From Bacilli bacterium (lineage in GTDB: Bacteria > Bacillota_I > Bacilli_A > RF39 > UBA660), in NCBI GenBank assembly GCA_900772415.1, contig CAAHEC010000030.1, positions 1-41,227 of the forward strand: a stretch of 41,227 bases of DNA, written 5' to 3'. Made by a program: the position numbers and the translations under genes. A model generated the notes under the pieces. That model was not told the origin of the DNA. It did not search any database and worked only from the letters and a program-made list of their open reading frames with translations. Positions 8,051-17,790 of this stretch are shown one piece after another; position 1 is the stretch's first letter; every line of letters begins with the position of its first letter.

Positions 8051-11000
8051 ATGAAAAAGTACAAAGTAATGGATGGTAATGAGGCTTGTAGTTACATATC
8101 TTATTTGTTTAGTGAACTTGCTTCAATTTATCCTATAACACCAGCTTCTGCTATGGCTGAAAAAATAGATGAACTATCAAGTAAGAAATTTAACAACTTA
8201 TATGGTAATCCAGTTAAGGTAATTGAAATGCAAAGTGAAGCAGGTGCAATAGGAGCTGTACATGGAGCTTTACAAGCAGGGTGTCTTGCAACAACTTATA
8301 CTGCATCACAAGGCCTTTTACTTATGATACCTAGTATGTATAAGATAGCAGGAGAATTACTTCCTTGTGTTATAAACGTAGCAGCAAGGGCCCTTGCAAC
8401 ACATGCTTTAAGTATACTTGGAGATCATCAAGACATATATGCAGTAAGACAAACTGGTTTTGCAATGATTTCATCATCAAACGTTCAAGACGTTATGGAT
8501 TTAACCGCGGTATCTTATTTATCTTCGATAGATAATAGGCTTCCCGTTTTAAACTTTTTTGATGGATTTAGAACTTCTCATGAACTTAAAAAAATAGAAA
8601 TCTTAGATGGAAATGATCTAATTTATTTACTAAATAGAAAGGCGTTAGAAGATTTTAAAGATAACAGTTTGCTTGCCAAAAAAGTAATTCGTGGTACAAC
8701 CGAAAATGATGATATATACTTTCAAAATACGGAAGCTAGAAATGAAGTTTATGAAAGAATGCCAGACGTTGTAAATAGTTATATGCAAAAGATTAATGAA
8801 ATAACTGGTAAAAATTATAAACCATTTAATTATTATGGTGATAAGTATGCAAGAAAAGTTATAGTTGCAATGGGATCTGTTTGTGATACAGTGCGTGAAG
8901 TAGTTCAAAATGAAGAGGGACTAGGACTTTTAGAGGTTCATTTATATAGACCTTTTAGCAGTAAATACTTCTTTGATGTTATGCCTAAAACAGCATCTAA
9001 AATAGCGGTGTTAGACATGACTAAAGAACCTGGAAGTGCTGGAGAACCACTATATTTAGACGTATGCGCTATGTATCAAGAAAAGAATATTAAGCCTTTA
9101 ATAGTCGGAGGAAGATATGGTCTTTCTGGTAAAGATACTGATTGTTCTATGATTAAATCAGTATTTGATTTTTTAGATGATAAACCTTTTAATGGTTTTA
9201 CCGTTGGTATAACAGATGATTTAACAAATAAAAGTATTACGGTTAAACCTTATAATATAAAACATAGAGGTACAAGAGAAATACTAGTATATGGTTATGG
9301 TTCTGATGGAATGGTAACAGCATCAAAAGACATTATTACGATACTTGGAAATTATACTGATGCATATGTTCAAGGATATTTTAGGTATGATTCTAAAAAA
9401 TCTGGTGGCGTTACAATATCTAATTTAAGGGTATCAAAAGAAGATATTAAAAGGCCATATTACATAAAAAAAGCAAACCTTTTAGTATGTACTAAGGACT
9501 CATATTTACTTAGGTATGATATAGTAGATAAAATAAAAAAGGGTGGAACGTTTATCTTAGTAAGTTCTAAAAAAGGTGATGAATTAGTTAAATTCTTACC
9601 AAATAATGTTAAGAAAACAATAATAGATAAAGAAATAAAAATGTATGTAATAGATGCATATAAGATATCAGAAGAATGTAACATACCAAATAAAATAAGT
9701 ATGATATTAGAATCTGCAATCTTTAAGATTGCAGGATTAGTAAACTATGATTTAATTATAGGAAAAATAAAGGACCAAATTAAAAAGAAGTTTTCTAAAA
9801 AAGGTGATGAAATAGTAAATGCTAATTTAGAAGCTATTAAAAGGTCAGAAGGCGCTTTAGAAGAAGTAGAAATAAATATGACTTCTTTAAGTGATGATGA
9901 AAAGGTATTGCCTAACTTAATAACTGATAAAGTTCTTTTATATACCTCTAGACTAAAGGGTGATGAATTAACGGTTAAAGACTTTATAAAAAATAAGGAT
10001 GGTTCATTTAAACCTGGTACTTCTAAGTTAGAAAAAAGAGATATTGCACAGATGCTTCCTTGCTGGAATAAGGAAAGTTGCATAGAATGTAATATGTGTG
10101 CGTTAGCTTGTCCTCATGCTGTTATAAGACCCTTTGCATTAACAATTGATGAAGTTAATAAGTTTAACTTAGAAGGTAAGGTAAAGAAAATACCTGGAAA
10201 AGATGATTTATATTTTTACATGGCAATATCAAAAGAAGATTGCACAGGATGCGGTGTTTGTGCATCTGTTTGTCCTGCAAAAGAAAAAGCACTTAAGATG
10301 AAGGAAGCGGTAAAAGTAGAACGTAAATGCGTAGACATGATTTTTGATACTGTTAAAAATAAGAATATTTTACCTAAAACAACTATAAAGGGTTCACAGT
10401 TTGAAAAACCATTATTCGAATTTTCTGGAGCTTGTGCAGGATGCGGACAAACACCTTACGTTAAATTATTAACACAACTTTTTGGTGAAAGATTAGTAAT
10501 TGCAAACGCAACAGGATGTTCTTCTATATATGGTGGATCTCATCCAGCTATGCCATATAGCATATCTTGGGCTAATTCTTTATTTGAAGATAATGCTGAA
10601 TTTGGATTAGGTATTAAAATGGGAGATATACTTCAAAAAGAAAAACTTATTCATATTTTTGAAAACTGTAATTTATCAGAAGAAAATAAAGAATTAGTAG
10701 ATAACTGGATTAATAATGATTATGATTTAGAAAGTTCAAAAAAATTAATAAATAACTTTGATTTTAGTGAAGCTATTAAAGCAGAAAGATTAAAGAAATA
10801 TATTTTACCTAAAACAACTTGGATAATAGGTGGTGATGGCTGGGCTTATGATATTGGCTTTGGCGGATTAGACCATGTTATGGCAAGTGGAGAGGACGTA
10901 AACGTACTAGTTTTAGATACAGAAGTTTACTCAAATACTGGAGGTCAAAAGTCTAAGTCTACTAGAAGTGGTGCAACTGCTAAATTCGCATCAAGTGGTA

Positions 11001-11449
11001 AAACTGGTAATAAAAAGGATTTGGCAAGAATATTTATGACTTATGATAACGTTTATGTTGCTTCAATATCTTTAGGTGGTAATATGCAGCAGACAATCAA
11101 AGCATTAGATGAGGCAGAAAAACATAAAGGCCCATCAATTGTAATTGCATATGCACCTTGCATTACACACGGTATTAAAAGTGGTATGAAAAATAGTATA
11201 AAAGAAGAAAAACTTGCAGTAGAAAGTGGATACTGGCCATTATTTAGATATAATCCAGAAAATGATAAGTTAACACTTGATTATAAGAACCCAAACTTTG
11301 ACAAGTATGAAGAGTTTTTAAATAATGAAAACAGATATTCCATGACAAAATTAGTTAATGAGAAAAAAGCAGAAGAGTTATTTAAATTGAATAAAGAATC
11401 TGCGATTAAAAGATTTAAATTTTATAAAAAACTATCAGAAGAAGAATAA
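8051..11449 (+). CDS. nifJ: Pyruvate:ferredoxin (flavodoxin) oxidoreductase
   Basis: Single-chain, oxygen-sensitive enzyme that converts pyruvate and CoA to acetyl-CoA and CO2 and passes electrons to ferredoxin or flavodoxin; central to anaerobic energy metabolism. Domains are in the usual order. The N-terminal pyrimidine-binding domain has YPITPASAMAE. Two 4Fe-4S ferredoxin motifs follow, CIECNMCALACP (677-688) and CTGCGVCASVCP (731-742). The proximal-cluster segment is CAGCGQTPY. The thiamine diphosphate domain has GGDGWAYDIG from residue 927 and YSNTGGQKS. At 1132 residues it is slightly shorter than typical (about 1170-1180) but all key motifs are present. It is divergent from the HipA-like gene and followed by a terminator at 11445-11480. 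Confidence 0.97.
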   Translation: MKKYKVMDGNEACSYISYLFSELASIYPITPASAMAEKIDELSSKKFNNLYGNPVKVIEMQSEAGAIGAVHGALQAGCLATTYTASQGLLLMIPSMYKIAGELLPCVINVAARALATHALSILGDHQDIYAVRQTGFAMISSSNVQDVMDLTAVSYLSSIDNRLPVLNFFDGFRTSHELKKIEILDGNDLIYLLNRKALEDFKDNSLLAKKVIRGTTENDDIYFQNTEARNEVYERMPDVVNSYMQKINEITGKNYKPFNYYGDKYARKVIVAMGSVCDTVREVVQNEEGLGLLEVHLYRPFSSKYFFDVMPKTASKIAVLDMTKEPGSAGEPLYLDVCAMYQEKNIKPLIVGGRYGLSGKDTDCSMIKSVFDFLDDKPFNGFTVGITDDLTNKSITVKPYNIKHRGTREILVYGYGSDGMVTASKDIITILGNYTDAYVQGYFRYDSKKSGGVTISNLRVSKEDIKRPYYIKKANLLVCTKDSYLLRYDIVDKIKKGGTFILVSSKKGDELVKFLPNNVKKTIIDKEIKMYVIDAYKISEECNIPNKISMILESAIFKIAGLVNYDLIIGKIKDQIKKKFSKKGDEIVNANLEAIKRSEGALEEVEINMTSLSDDEKVLPNLITDKVLLYTSRLKGDELTVKDFIKNKDGSFKPGTSKLEKRDIAQMLPCWNKESCIECNMCALACPHAVIRPFALTIDEVNKFNLEGKVKKIPGKDDLYFYMAISKEDCTGCGVCASVCPAKEKALKMKEAVKVERKCVDMIFDTVKNKNILPKTTIKGSQFEKPLFEFSGACAGCGQTPYVKLLTQLFGERLVIANATGCSSIYGGSHPAMPYSISWANSLFEDNAEFGLGIKMGDILQKEKLIHIFENCNLSEENKELVDNWINNDYDLESSKKLINNFDFSEAIKAERLKKYILPKTTWIIGGDGWAYDIGFGGLDHVMASGEDVNVLVLDTEVYSNTGGQKSKSTRSGATAKFASSGKTGNKKDLARIFMTYDNVYVASISLGGNMQQTIKALDEAEKHKGPSIVIAYAPCITHGIKSGMKNSIKEEKLAVESGYWPLFRYNPENDKLTLDYKNPNFDKYEEFLNNENRYSMTKLVNEKKAEELFKLNKESAIKRFKFYKKLSEEE

Positions 11450-11480
11450 GTCTTTACACTAAATACTTATTTTTCTTTTT
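11445..11480 (+). terminator. Terminator of nifJ
   Basis: AATAAGT (11445-11451) pairs with ACTTATT (11465-11471) across a 13-base loop, followed by a long T-rich run to 11480. Confidence 0.6.
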
Positions 11481-11520
11481 CTTAATGTTAATATATTGTA
11501 TAATTAAGAAGGTGATTAAT

Positions 11521-12786
11521 GTGATAAATACTTTAAAAATAGATGAAATATATGAAGCAGAAGTAATTGGTTTAGAAAATGAAGGAAAAGGTGTATGTAA
11601 GGTTGGTGGTATGGTTGTTTTTGTTCCTAAGACGCTAAAGGGTGAAAAAATAAGACTTAGGATAACCGAAATTAAAAAGAACTTTGCAAAGGGAAAGTTA
11701 GTTCAAGTTTTAAAAGAATCTGATAAAAGAGTAAAATCATCATGTCCTTTTTATGATGAGTGCGGTGGTTGTAATTTAAGACATCTAAAAATGAAAGAAA
11801 ACCTAAAGTTTAAAAAAGAAAAAATAGAAAACGCACTTAAAAGAATAGGCAAGATAGACAAAAAAGTAGAAGATGTCATACCATCTTTTAAAAATGATAA
11901 TTATAGAAATAAAATAAGTTTAAAAGTAGAAGATGATAAAATTGGTTTTTACGGAGAAGGAACTTATCAACTAATAGATATAGATAATTGCCTTCTTGCG
12001 GAAAGTGAGATAAATGAAGCTATTAAAGTTATTAGAACATATATAAAAGGGTTTAAAAACAAGATAAAAACGGTTACTATAAAGTATGGTAATGCCATGG
12101 ATGAACTTTTAATTGATATATATTCTTTAAATAGCGATGATGCTGGCATAGTAAATTATTTAACTTCTAATATAAGTAATTTAAAAACGGTTATATTTAA
12201 TGATAAGGTGCTTTTCGGAACAGGATATATAAAAGAGATATCTAACGGACTTATGTTTAATTGTTCTTCTAAATCATTTTTCCAGGTAAATGGTATGCAA
12301 GCTGAAAAGATGTATGATGAAGCAATTAAACTTGCTAAGTTAAAAAAGGATGATGTGGTTCTTGATTTATACTGCGGGACAGGTACGATTGGTATGATTT
12401 TATCGAGTCATGTTAAAAAGGTAATTGGAGTTGAAATAGTAGAAGATGCTATTATTAATGCAAGAGAAAATTTAAGAATAAATAATATAAATAACGAAAG
12501 CTTTATATGCGGTGATGCATCTAAGGTAGTAAGCAAAATAAAAGAAAAAATAGATGTTTTATTTGTTGATCCACCACGTGCAGGAGTAGATAGAAAGGTG
12601 GTTGCAATAATTAAAAAAATGATGCCAAGAAAAATAGTTTATATATCATGTAACCCAGTTACTATGGCAAGAGATTTATCTTATTTAAATGATATATATG
12701 ACATTAAAAAGATAGTACCATTTGATATGTTTCCTAATACTAGTCATGTAGAGTGTGTATGCATTTTAGAAAGAAAATCTAACTAA
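11521..12786 (+). CDS. rlmD: 23S rRNA uracil-C5 methyltransferase, RlmD/TrmA (RumA) family
   Basis: AdoMet-dependent enzyme that methylates C5 of a uridine, in this family usually in 23S rRNA. N-terminal TRAM domain (residues ~1-60). 4Fe-4S cysteines C75, C81, C84 (CPFYDECGGC) and probably C157. AdoMet motif DLYCGTGTIG from about 282; DPPRAGVD; catalytic C377 in YISCNPVTMARDL. The start is taken as GTG 11521, eight bases after AAGAAGG. The upstream ATG at 11485 lies before a TATAAT (11499-11504) and would be outside the transcript. Firmicutes often have several TrmA-family paralogues, so the precise target uridine cannot be told from sequence. Confidence 0.88.
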   Translation: MINTLKIDEIYEAEVIGLENEGKGVCKVGGMVVFVPKTLKGEKIRLRITEIKKNFAKGKLVQVLKESDKRVKSSCPFYDECGGCNLRHLKMKENLKFKKEKIENALKRIGKIDKKVEDVIPSFKNDNYRNKISLKVEDDKIGFYGEGTYQLIDIDNCLLAESEINEAIKVIRTYIKGFKNKIKTVTIKYGNAMDELLIDIYSLNSDDAGIVNYLTSNISNLKTVIFNDKVLFGTGYIKEISNGLMFNCSSKSFFQVNGMQAEKMYDEAIKLAKLKKDDVVLDLYCGTGTIGMILSSHVKKVIGVEIVEDAIINARENLRINNINNESFICGDASKVVSKIKEKIDVLFVDPPRAGVDRKVVAIIKKMMPRKIVYISCNPVTMARDLSYLNDIYDIKKIVPFDMFPNTSHVECVCILERKSN

Positions 12787-12869
12787 CTTATAAATTAATA
12801 GGTTAAATTTATTAAATATACCTTATTATAGAAATATTATTTTGATATGATTTATATGTATTAATTAAG

Positions 12870-13220
12870 TTGCTAAGTATTAATATGACAATTTGGTCGA
12901 CTAGAGTTTATAAGACAAAGCATTTAATCTTATATGCATGCATGCTGAGATATACTTTTATTTGGTATGTCTCTTTTTTTATTGATAAAGGAGAAAAAAC
13001 TAATAATAAATTAATAGAAAAAGAAAAAATAGAAAATATGATTTATAAAATTAGAGGAGTGGAAGTAATGATAGATCCTGATTTAGCAGAATTATACGAA
13101 TGTACTAACGGAACCAAAGATATAAATAAAGTGTATAGTAGCGGAATGTCATTAAAAGATTTAGGAAAAAGTTACAGTTATATGAATAGAGAACACGAAG
13201 AGATATTTGTTCAAGATTGA
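12870..13220 (+). pseudogene. ORF6N-domain (phage antirepressor type) remnant
   Basis: The frame is open from 12870, but recognisable sequence starts near 13000. IENMIYKIRGVEVMIDPDLA followed by ELYECTNGTKDINK matches the beginning of an ORF6N DNA-binding domain, found in phage antirepressor-like proteins. It stops about 35 residues in and jumps to SGMSLKDLGKSYSYMN. This resembles the C-terminal GxSLKDLGKK tail of the same proteins, so the middle seems deleted. A good SD, AAAGGAG (12987-12993), is followed at the expected distance by ACT (12999-13001) rather than a start codon. Translation could only begin at ATG 13038 or far upstream. I read it as a decayed gene; a short functional protein cannot be excluded. 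12787-12998 holds nothing I recognise. Confidence 0.6.
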
Positions 13221-13237
13221 TTTTAATAATTTTTAAT

Positions 13238-13280
13238 AATAATTCTGTTGACTTATAACACTTAAGTTGATAGAATTATT
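13238..13280 (+). promoter_or_regulatory. Promoter plus MarR operator dyad
   Basis: TTGACT (13248-13253), 17-base spacer, TAGAAT (13271-13276). A dyad centred on 13259 spans it: inner arms ACTTA (13251-13255) / TAAGT (13263-13267) lie in the spacer, and outer arms AATAATTCT (13238-13246) / AGAATTATT (13272-13280) flank the hexamers. Placement and symmetry fit repression by the MarR protein coded next. The outer dyad followed by TTTTTG could also act as a weak terminator. Confidence 0.65.
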
Positions 13281-13315
13281 TTTGTTAGTTACCTTACAAA
13301 AGCGTGGTGAATATT

Positions 13316-13744
13316 ATGGAAAGAAAAGTAGCTTTCGAAATAAAAAGACTTGATAATTTAATAAATAGGAAAATATTAAAGTATCTAAAAAAAGAAAACA
13401 TAAAAAATATATCTCACGTACAAGCTGAAATATTAAGATACTTGTATGTAAATAGGGATAATACCGTATATCAAAGTGATATTGAAAGGGAAGCGGATAT
13501 AAGACGTTCGACTGTATCTGGAATCTTAAAGACGATGGAGAAAAATGGTTTAATAAAAAGACTTGATTCAAAAAAAGATACTAGAAAAAAAGAAGTTACT
13601 TTAACTAAATTAAGTGTAAAAAGACATAATGAAATGAACACAAAAGTTAAAAAGTTTGAAAAAGAACTATTAAATGGCATATCATTAGAAGAGAAAAAAG
13701 TATTTTTTAAGGTGATTGATAAATTAGCAGATAATTTAAAATAA
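13316..13744 (+). CDS. MarR-family transcriptional regulator
   Basis: A 142-residue winged-helix regulator; MarR proteins bind palindromic operators as dimers and release DNA on binding a ligand. The core is visible as ILRYLYVNRDNTVYQSDIER, then the recognition-helix region ADIRRSTVSGILKTMEKNGL and the wing with RLDSKKDTRKKEVTLT. These are typical MarR landmarks. ATG 13316 is chosen over the GTG at 13304, which is part of the likely SD (GTGGTG). It is the first gene of an operon with two ABC exporter halves, 14 bases ahead of the first. The dyad in its promoter points to autoregulation of the whole operon, perhaps relieved by an exported drug or metabolite (inference). Confidence 0.9.
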   Translation: MERKVAFEIKRLDNLINRKILKYLKKENIKNISHVQAEILRYLYVNRDNTVYQSDIEREADIRRSTVSGILKTMEKNGLIKRLDSKKDTRKKEVTLTKLSVKRHNEMNTKVKKFEKELLNGISLEEKKVFFKVIDKLADNLK

Positions 13745-13758
13745 GAAAGGAAAAGATT

Positions 13759-15510
13759 ATGACTAAGTTATTAAAAGAATTTAATAAAAAAGATTATTTT
13801 TTAGTACTTGTATGTACTTTGTTAATTATATTTCAGGTATGGCTTGATTTAAGACTTCCTGATTATATGTCTGAAATAACAAAGCTAGTTCAAACAGAAG
13901 GAAGCAAGATGTCTGACATACTATCACAAGGTGGTTATATGCTTTTTTGTGCATTAGGTTCGCTTATATCAGCTTTTATAGTTGGGTACTTAACATCTTA
14001 TATTTCTGCAACATTCTCTCAAAAAACTAGAAAAACTTTATTTACCAAGGTACAAAGTTTTAGTATGGAAGAGATAAAAAAGTTTAAAACTAGTAGCTTA
14101 ATTACAAGAACAACAAATGATATTACAAACATTCAAATGTTTATATCAATGGGACTTCAAATGCTTATAAAAGCTCCTATTACTGCCGTATGGGCAATTC
14201 TTAAAATATTAGGTAAAAATTATAGATGGAGTATTGCTACGTTTATAGCGGTAGTTGTTATGCTATCTGTTATAGGCACGTTAATGCTTATTGTTTTACC
14301 AAGATTTAAAATTGTTCAAAAGCTAATCGATAACATAAATGATAAAACCCGTGAAAACTTAACTGGAGTACGTGTTATAAGAGCATTTAATGCTGAAAAA
14401 TATCAAGAAGGTAGGTTTGAAGAGGGAAATAAAAAACTTACTAATACGCAGATGTTTAACCAAAGAATGATGTCAATAATGTCTCCTACAATGTATCTTA
14501 TAATGAACCTTTTACCCCTTTCTATATATGTTATAGGAGCGAGCTTAATTAATAGTGCAGGTATGTTTGATAGATTAAACTTGTTTAGTGATATGGTAGT
14601 ATTTTCAAGTTATGCAATGCAAGTTATTATGGCGTTTTTGATGCTTGCAATGATATTTGTAATGTATCCTAGAGCAAGTGTATCTGCTGACCGTATTAAA
14701 GAGGTTTTGGATACAGAAACTAAGGTATTAGATGGCAAGTTTTCATCTGATACCAAATTAAAGGGTGAAGTTGAATTTAAAAATGTATCATTTAAATATC
14801 CTGATGCTGATGAATACATTCTTAAAAACATTTCTTTTAAGGCAAAAAAAGGAGATACACTAGCTCTTATTGGTTCAACTGGATCTGGAAAAAGTACCAT
14901 AGTAAACCTTATTATGCGTTTTTATGATGCAACAGAAGGTGAAATACTAATAGATGGTAAAAATATAAAAGAATATAAGTTAGATGCTTTATATAAAAAG
15001 ATAGGTTATGTGCCACAACGTGCCGTTATGTTTAATGGTAGTGTTAAATATAACATTTCTTATGGTGATAAAAAAGTAAGCGAAAAAGATATGAAAAACG
15101 CTGCCCGAATTGCACAAGCATCTGAATTTATAGATAAGATGCCAAAAGGATATGATGCAAACGTATCATCCGGCGGAACTAATATATCTGGTGGTCAAAA
15201 GCAAAGACTTGCAATAGCACGTGCGGTAGCGAAAGACCCAGAAATATTCGTATTTGATGATTCGTTTAGTGCGTTAGATTATAAAACCGATTATACCTTA
15301 AGAAAAGAACTTAAGAAAAATGCTAAAGATAAAACTAACATAATTGTTGCACAAAGAATTGGTACCATTTTAAATGCAGATGAAATAATCGTATTAGAAA
15401 ATGGTTTCATTAAAGGATGTGGTACTCACGCCGAACTATTAAAGAAGTGTAAGGTTTATAAGGAAATAGCTTTATCACAACTATCAAAGGAGGAACTTGA
15501 AAATGAATAA
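13759..15510 (+). CDS. ABC exporter half, degenerate ATPase site subunit
   Basis: Fused permease and ATPase (583 residues). Six transmembrane helices occupy about residues 12-310. The nucleotide-binding domain has Walker A GSTGSGKS (372-379) and signature SGGQ (477-480). Two catalytic positions are altered: the Glu after Walker B is Asp (D501 in FDDSFSALD) and the switch His is Gln (Q532 in VAQRIG). The same changes mark the TM287/LmrC/BmrC side of heterodimeric exporters, whose own Walker B site does not hydrolyse ATP. The partner is the next gene, overlapping by 8 bases. Substrate unknown; multidrug or peptide export is likely from family and the MarR neighbour. Confidence 0.93.
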   Translation: MTKLLKEFNKKDYFLVLVCTLLIIFQVWLDLRLPDYMSEITKLVQTEGSKMSDILSQGGYMLFCALGSLISAFIVGYLTSYISATFSQKTRKTLFTKVQSFSMEEIKKFKTSSLITRTTNDITNIQMFISMGLQMLIKAPITAVWAILKILGKNYRWSIATFIAVVVMLSVIGTLMLIVLPRFKIVQKLIDNINDKTRENLTGVRVIRAFNAEKYQEGRFEEGNKKLTNTQMFNQRMMSIMSPTMYLIMNLLPLSIYVIGASLINSAGMFDRLNLFSDMVVFSSYAMQVIMAFLMLAMIFVMYPRASVSADRIKEVLDTETKVLDGKFSSDTKLKGEVEFKNVSFKYPDADEYILKNISFKAKKGDTLALIGSTGSGKSTIVNLIMRFYDATEGEILIDGKNIKEYKLDALYKKIGYVPQRAVMFNGSVKYNISYGDKKVSEKDMKNAARIAQASEFIDKMPKGYDANVSSGGTNISGGQKQRLAIARAVAKDPEIFVFDDSFSALDYKTDYTLRKELKKNAKDKTNIIVAQRIGTILNADEIIVLENGFIKGCGTHAELLKKCKVYKEIALSQLSKEELENE

Positions 15511-17707
15511 TCGAGATAACGAAAACAAGGCACCTCAAAGAAGAATGCATGGACCAAATAGAGGTAATTTTGAAAAACCAAAAAACTTATCCTTGACGGT
15601 GAAAAAGCTATTTAGTTATTTAAAGAGTTTTATGCCTTTTATAATAATTGCACTTATTTTTGCAGCGGCATCATCGGTATTTTCAATAATAGGGCCTAAT
15701 AAATTAAGTGATTTAACTGATGAATTATCTAAAGGACTAGTTTTGGATAAAAATAAGATAGAAATTATAAGCAAAGATATTTCATCTACCTTAAATGAAG
15801 AAAACATAAAAGAAATAACAACCAAAATATATAAAAATGAAGATATTTCTGGTGTAAGTGATGAAGATAAAGCAACCTTTATGAAAATAATTTCTAGCAT
15901 GGATAAAAATGATAGCAGTGCTATGATAAAAAGTATTTTAGATATGCCAAAATCTATTCAAAGATTGCTTCTTCCAGAAAGTACGATTAATAAAAAGAAA
16001 ATAACAACTGATGATAAAGTAATATTCTTAAAAGAAATGAATGGTATTACTAAAAAATCATCTGCAAAAGATATTTATGCTAAATTAGATAAATTGCCAA
16101 ATAGTATATCTAGCCTTATTAAACCATCAATTAACATGAATGCGGTTAAGAAAATAGTTATATTCTTACTTACTATTTATTTAGTAAGTGCTCTATTTAA
16201 CTTCTTAGAAGGATTTATAATGGCTAGTGTTGCAAATGATTTTGCAAGAAACCTTAGAAGCAAAATCTCGGTAAAAATAAATCGTCTTGCGTTAAAGTAC
16301 TTTGATACACATACAAATGGTGACATATTATCACGTGTTACAAATGATGTTGATACGGTAGCGCAGACAATGTCTCAAAGCCTTGGTTCATTTGTTTCTG
16401 CAATAGCATTATTTATAGGATGCGTAATTATGATGTTTAAAACTAACTGGATACTTGCTATAACAGCTATTTTATCATCACTTATTGGATTTATATTTAT
16501 GTCGTTTATCTTAAGTAAATCTCAAAAATATTTCTTAGCAAGACAAGTAGAATTAGGTAAATTAAACGGACACATTGAAGAGATATATTCATCTCATAAC
16601 GTAGTTAAAGCATATAATGGTAATTATGATGCATCAAAGAAATTCGATAAATTAAACGAAGACGTATTTGAATGTAACCGTATGAGTCAGTTTTTATCTG
16701 GTCTTATGCCATCTATGATGAATTTTATCGGTAACTTTGGATATGTGGCAGTATGTGTTGTTGGTGCACTTTTAACAATAAATGGAAACATAAGTTTTGG
16801 CGTAATAGTTGCGTTTATGATATACGTAAGATTATTTACCTCACCATTATCTCAAATAGCACAAGGAATGACTTCACTACAATCTACTTGTGCAGCTGCA
16901 GAAAGGGTATTTGAGTTTATTGAAGAGCCTGAAATGGAAGATGAAAAACATCTAAAGAAGAAGTTAAATACTAAGAAAGTTAAAGGAAACATTGAATTTA
17001 AACACGTTAAATTTGGATATGACAGTGATAAAGTAATCATAAATGATTTTAATTGTAAGGTAAAACCCGGTCAAAAAATTGCAATAGTAGGTCCAACAGG
17101 AGCTGGTAAAACAACGATGGTTAACTTACTTATGAAGTTTTACAACATAAATGATGGTGATATATTAATTGATGGAGTATCAATTAAAGAACTAAAAAGA
17201 GAAAACATACATGATTTATTTATCATGGTACTTCAAGATACTTGGTTATTTAACGGAAGCATAAGAGATAACATTAAGTATAATAAAAAGAACGTTTCTG
17301 ATGAAACAATAGAAAAAGCATTAGATACAGTAGGTGTACTTCACTTTGTTAAGTCACTTCCAGGAGGACTTGATTATCAAATAACGGATAGTGAATCAAT
17401 ATCAGCAGGACAGAAACAGCTTCTTACAATTGCTCGTGGCATGGTAAAAGATGCTCCATTTCTTATTCTAGATGAAGCAACATCATCAGTAGATACTAGA
17501 ACGGAAGAACTTGTTCAAAAAGCAATGGATAAGTTAACTAAGGGAAGGACTTCATTTATAATTGCACATAGACTATCTACTATTAAGAACGCTGATATAA
17601 TATTAGTTATGAAAGATGGTAACATAATAGAGCAAGGAAATCATAAAGCATTAATGAAGAAAAATGGTTTTTATGCTGATTTATATAATTCACAATTTAA
17701 AAATTAA
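15503..17707 (+). CDS. ABC exporter half, catalytic subunit with extracellular insert
   Basis: Permease-ATPase partner of the preceding gene (734 residues from ATG 15503; SD AAAGGAGG at 15486-15493; the in-frame TTG at 15497 is too close to it). Walker A GPTGAGKT from 530. Walker B ends with a normal Glu (D657, E658) and the switch His is present (H689), so this subunit supplies the working catalytic Glu and His. Its signature motif is weak: SAGQ (634-637). An extra stretch of about 140 residues, rich in Lys, Asp and Ser, lies between TM1 (~43-65) and TM2 (~216-235) and would face outward. A comparable extracellular domain is known in BmrD of BmrCD. A terminator follows at 17715-17749. Confidence 0.93.
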   Translation: MNNRDNENKAPQRRMHGPNRGNFEKPKNLSLTVKKLFSYLKSFMPFIIIALIFAAASSVFSIIGPNKLSDLTDELSKGLVLDKNKIEIISKDISSTLNEENIKEITTKIYKNEDISGVSDEDKATFMKIISSMDKNDSSAMIKSILDMPKSIQRLLLPESTINKKKITTDDKVIFLKEMNGITKKSSAKDIYAKLDKLPNSISSLIKPSINMNAVKKIVIFLLTIYLVSALFNFLEGFIMASVANDFARNLRSKISVKINRLALKYFDTHTNGDILSRVTNDVDTVAQTMSQSLGSFVSAIALFIGCVIMMFKTNWILAITAILSSLIGFIFMSFILSKSQKYFLARQVELGKLNGHIEEIYSSHNVVKAYNGNYDASKKFDKLNEDVFECNRMSQFLSGLMPSMMNFIGNFGYVAVCVVGALLTINGNISFGVIVAFMIYVRLFTSPLSQIAQGMTSLQSTCAAAERVFEFIEEPEMEDEKHLKKKLNTKKVKGNIEFKHVKFGYDSDKVIINDFNCKVKPGQKIAIVGPTGAGKTTMVNLLMKFYNINDGDILIDGVSIKELKRENIHDLFIMVLQDTWLFNGSIRDNIKYNKKNVSDETIEKALDTVGVLHFVKSLPGGLDYQITDSESISAGQKQLLTIARGMVKDAPFLILDEATSSVDTRTEELVQKAMDKLTKGRTSFIIAHRLSTIKNADIILVMKDGNIIEQGNHKALMKKNGFYADLYNSQFKN

Positions 17708-17714
17708 TAATTAT

Positions 17715-17749
17715 AAATATTAATCATTTATTTGATTAATATTTTTTTT
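17715..17749 (+). terminator. Terminator of the MarR-ABC operon
   Basis: AAATATTAATC (17715-17725) / GATTAATATTT (17734-17744), 11-bp perfect stem, 8-base loop, T run to 17749. Two adjacent TATAAT boxes for the next gene lie just after it (17765-17776). Confidence 0.9.
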
Positions 17750-17790
17750 GGAATAAAAATGAGTTATAATTATAATTAAGGAGAGTTGAT

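Noticed and set aside
11485..11520. ATG 11485 as the rlmD start
   Set aside because: It is upstream of a TATAAT box at 11499 and has no SD; GTG 11521 has AAGAAGG at good distance.
12931..12950. GCATGCATGC-like alternating stretch near 12936 as an integration site
   Set aside because: It is short, has no matching repeat nearby and no integrase gene.
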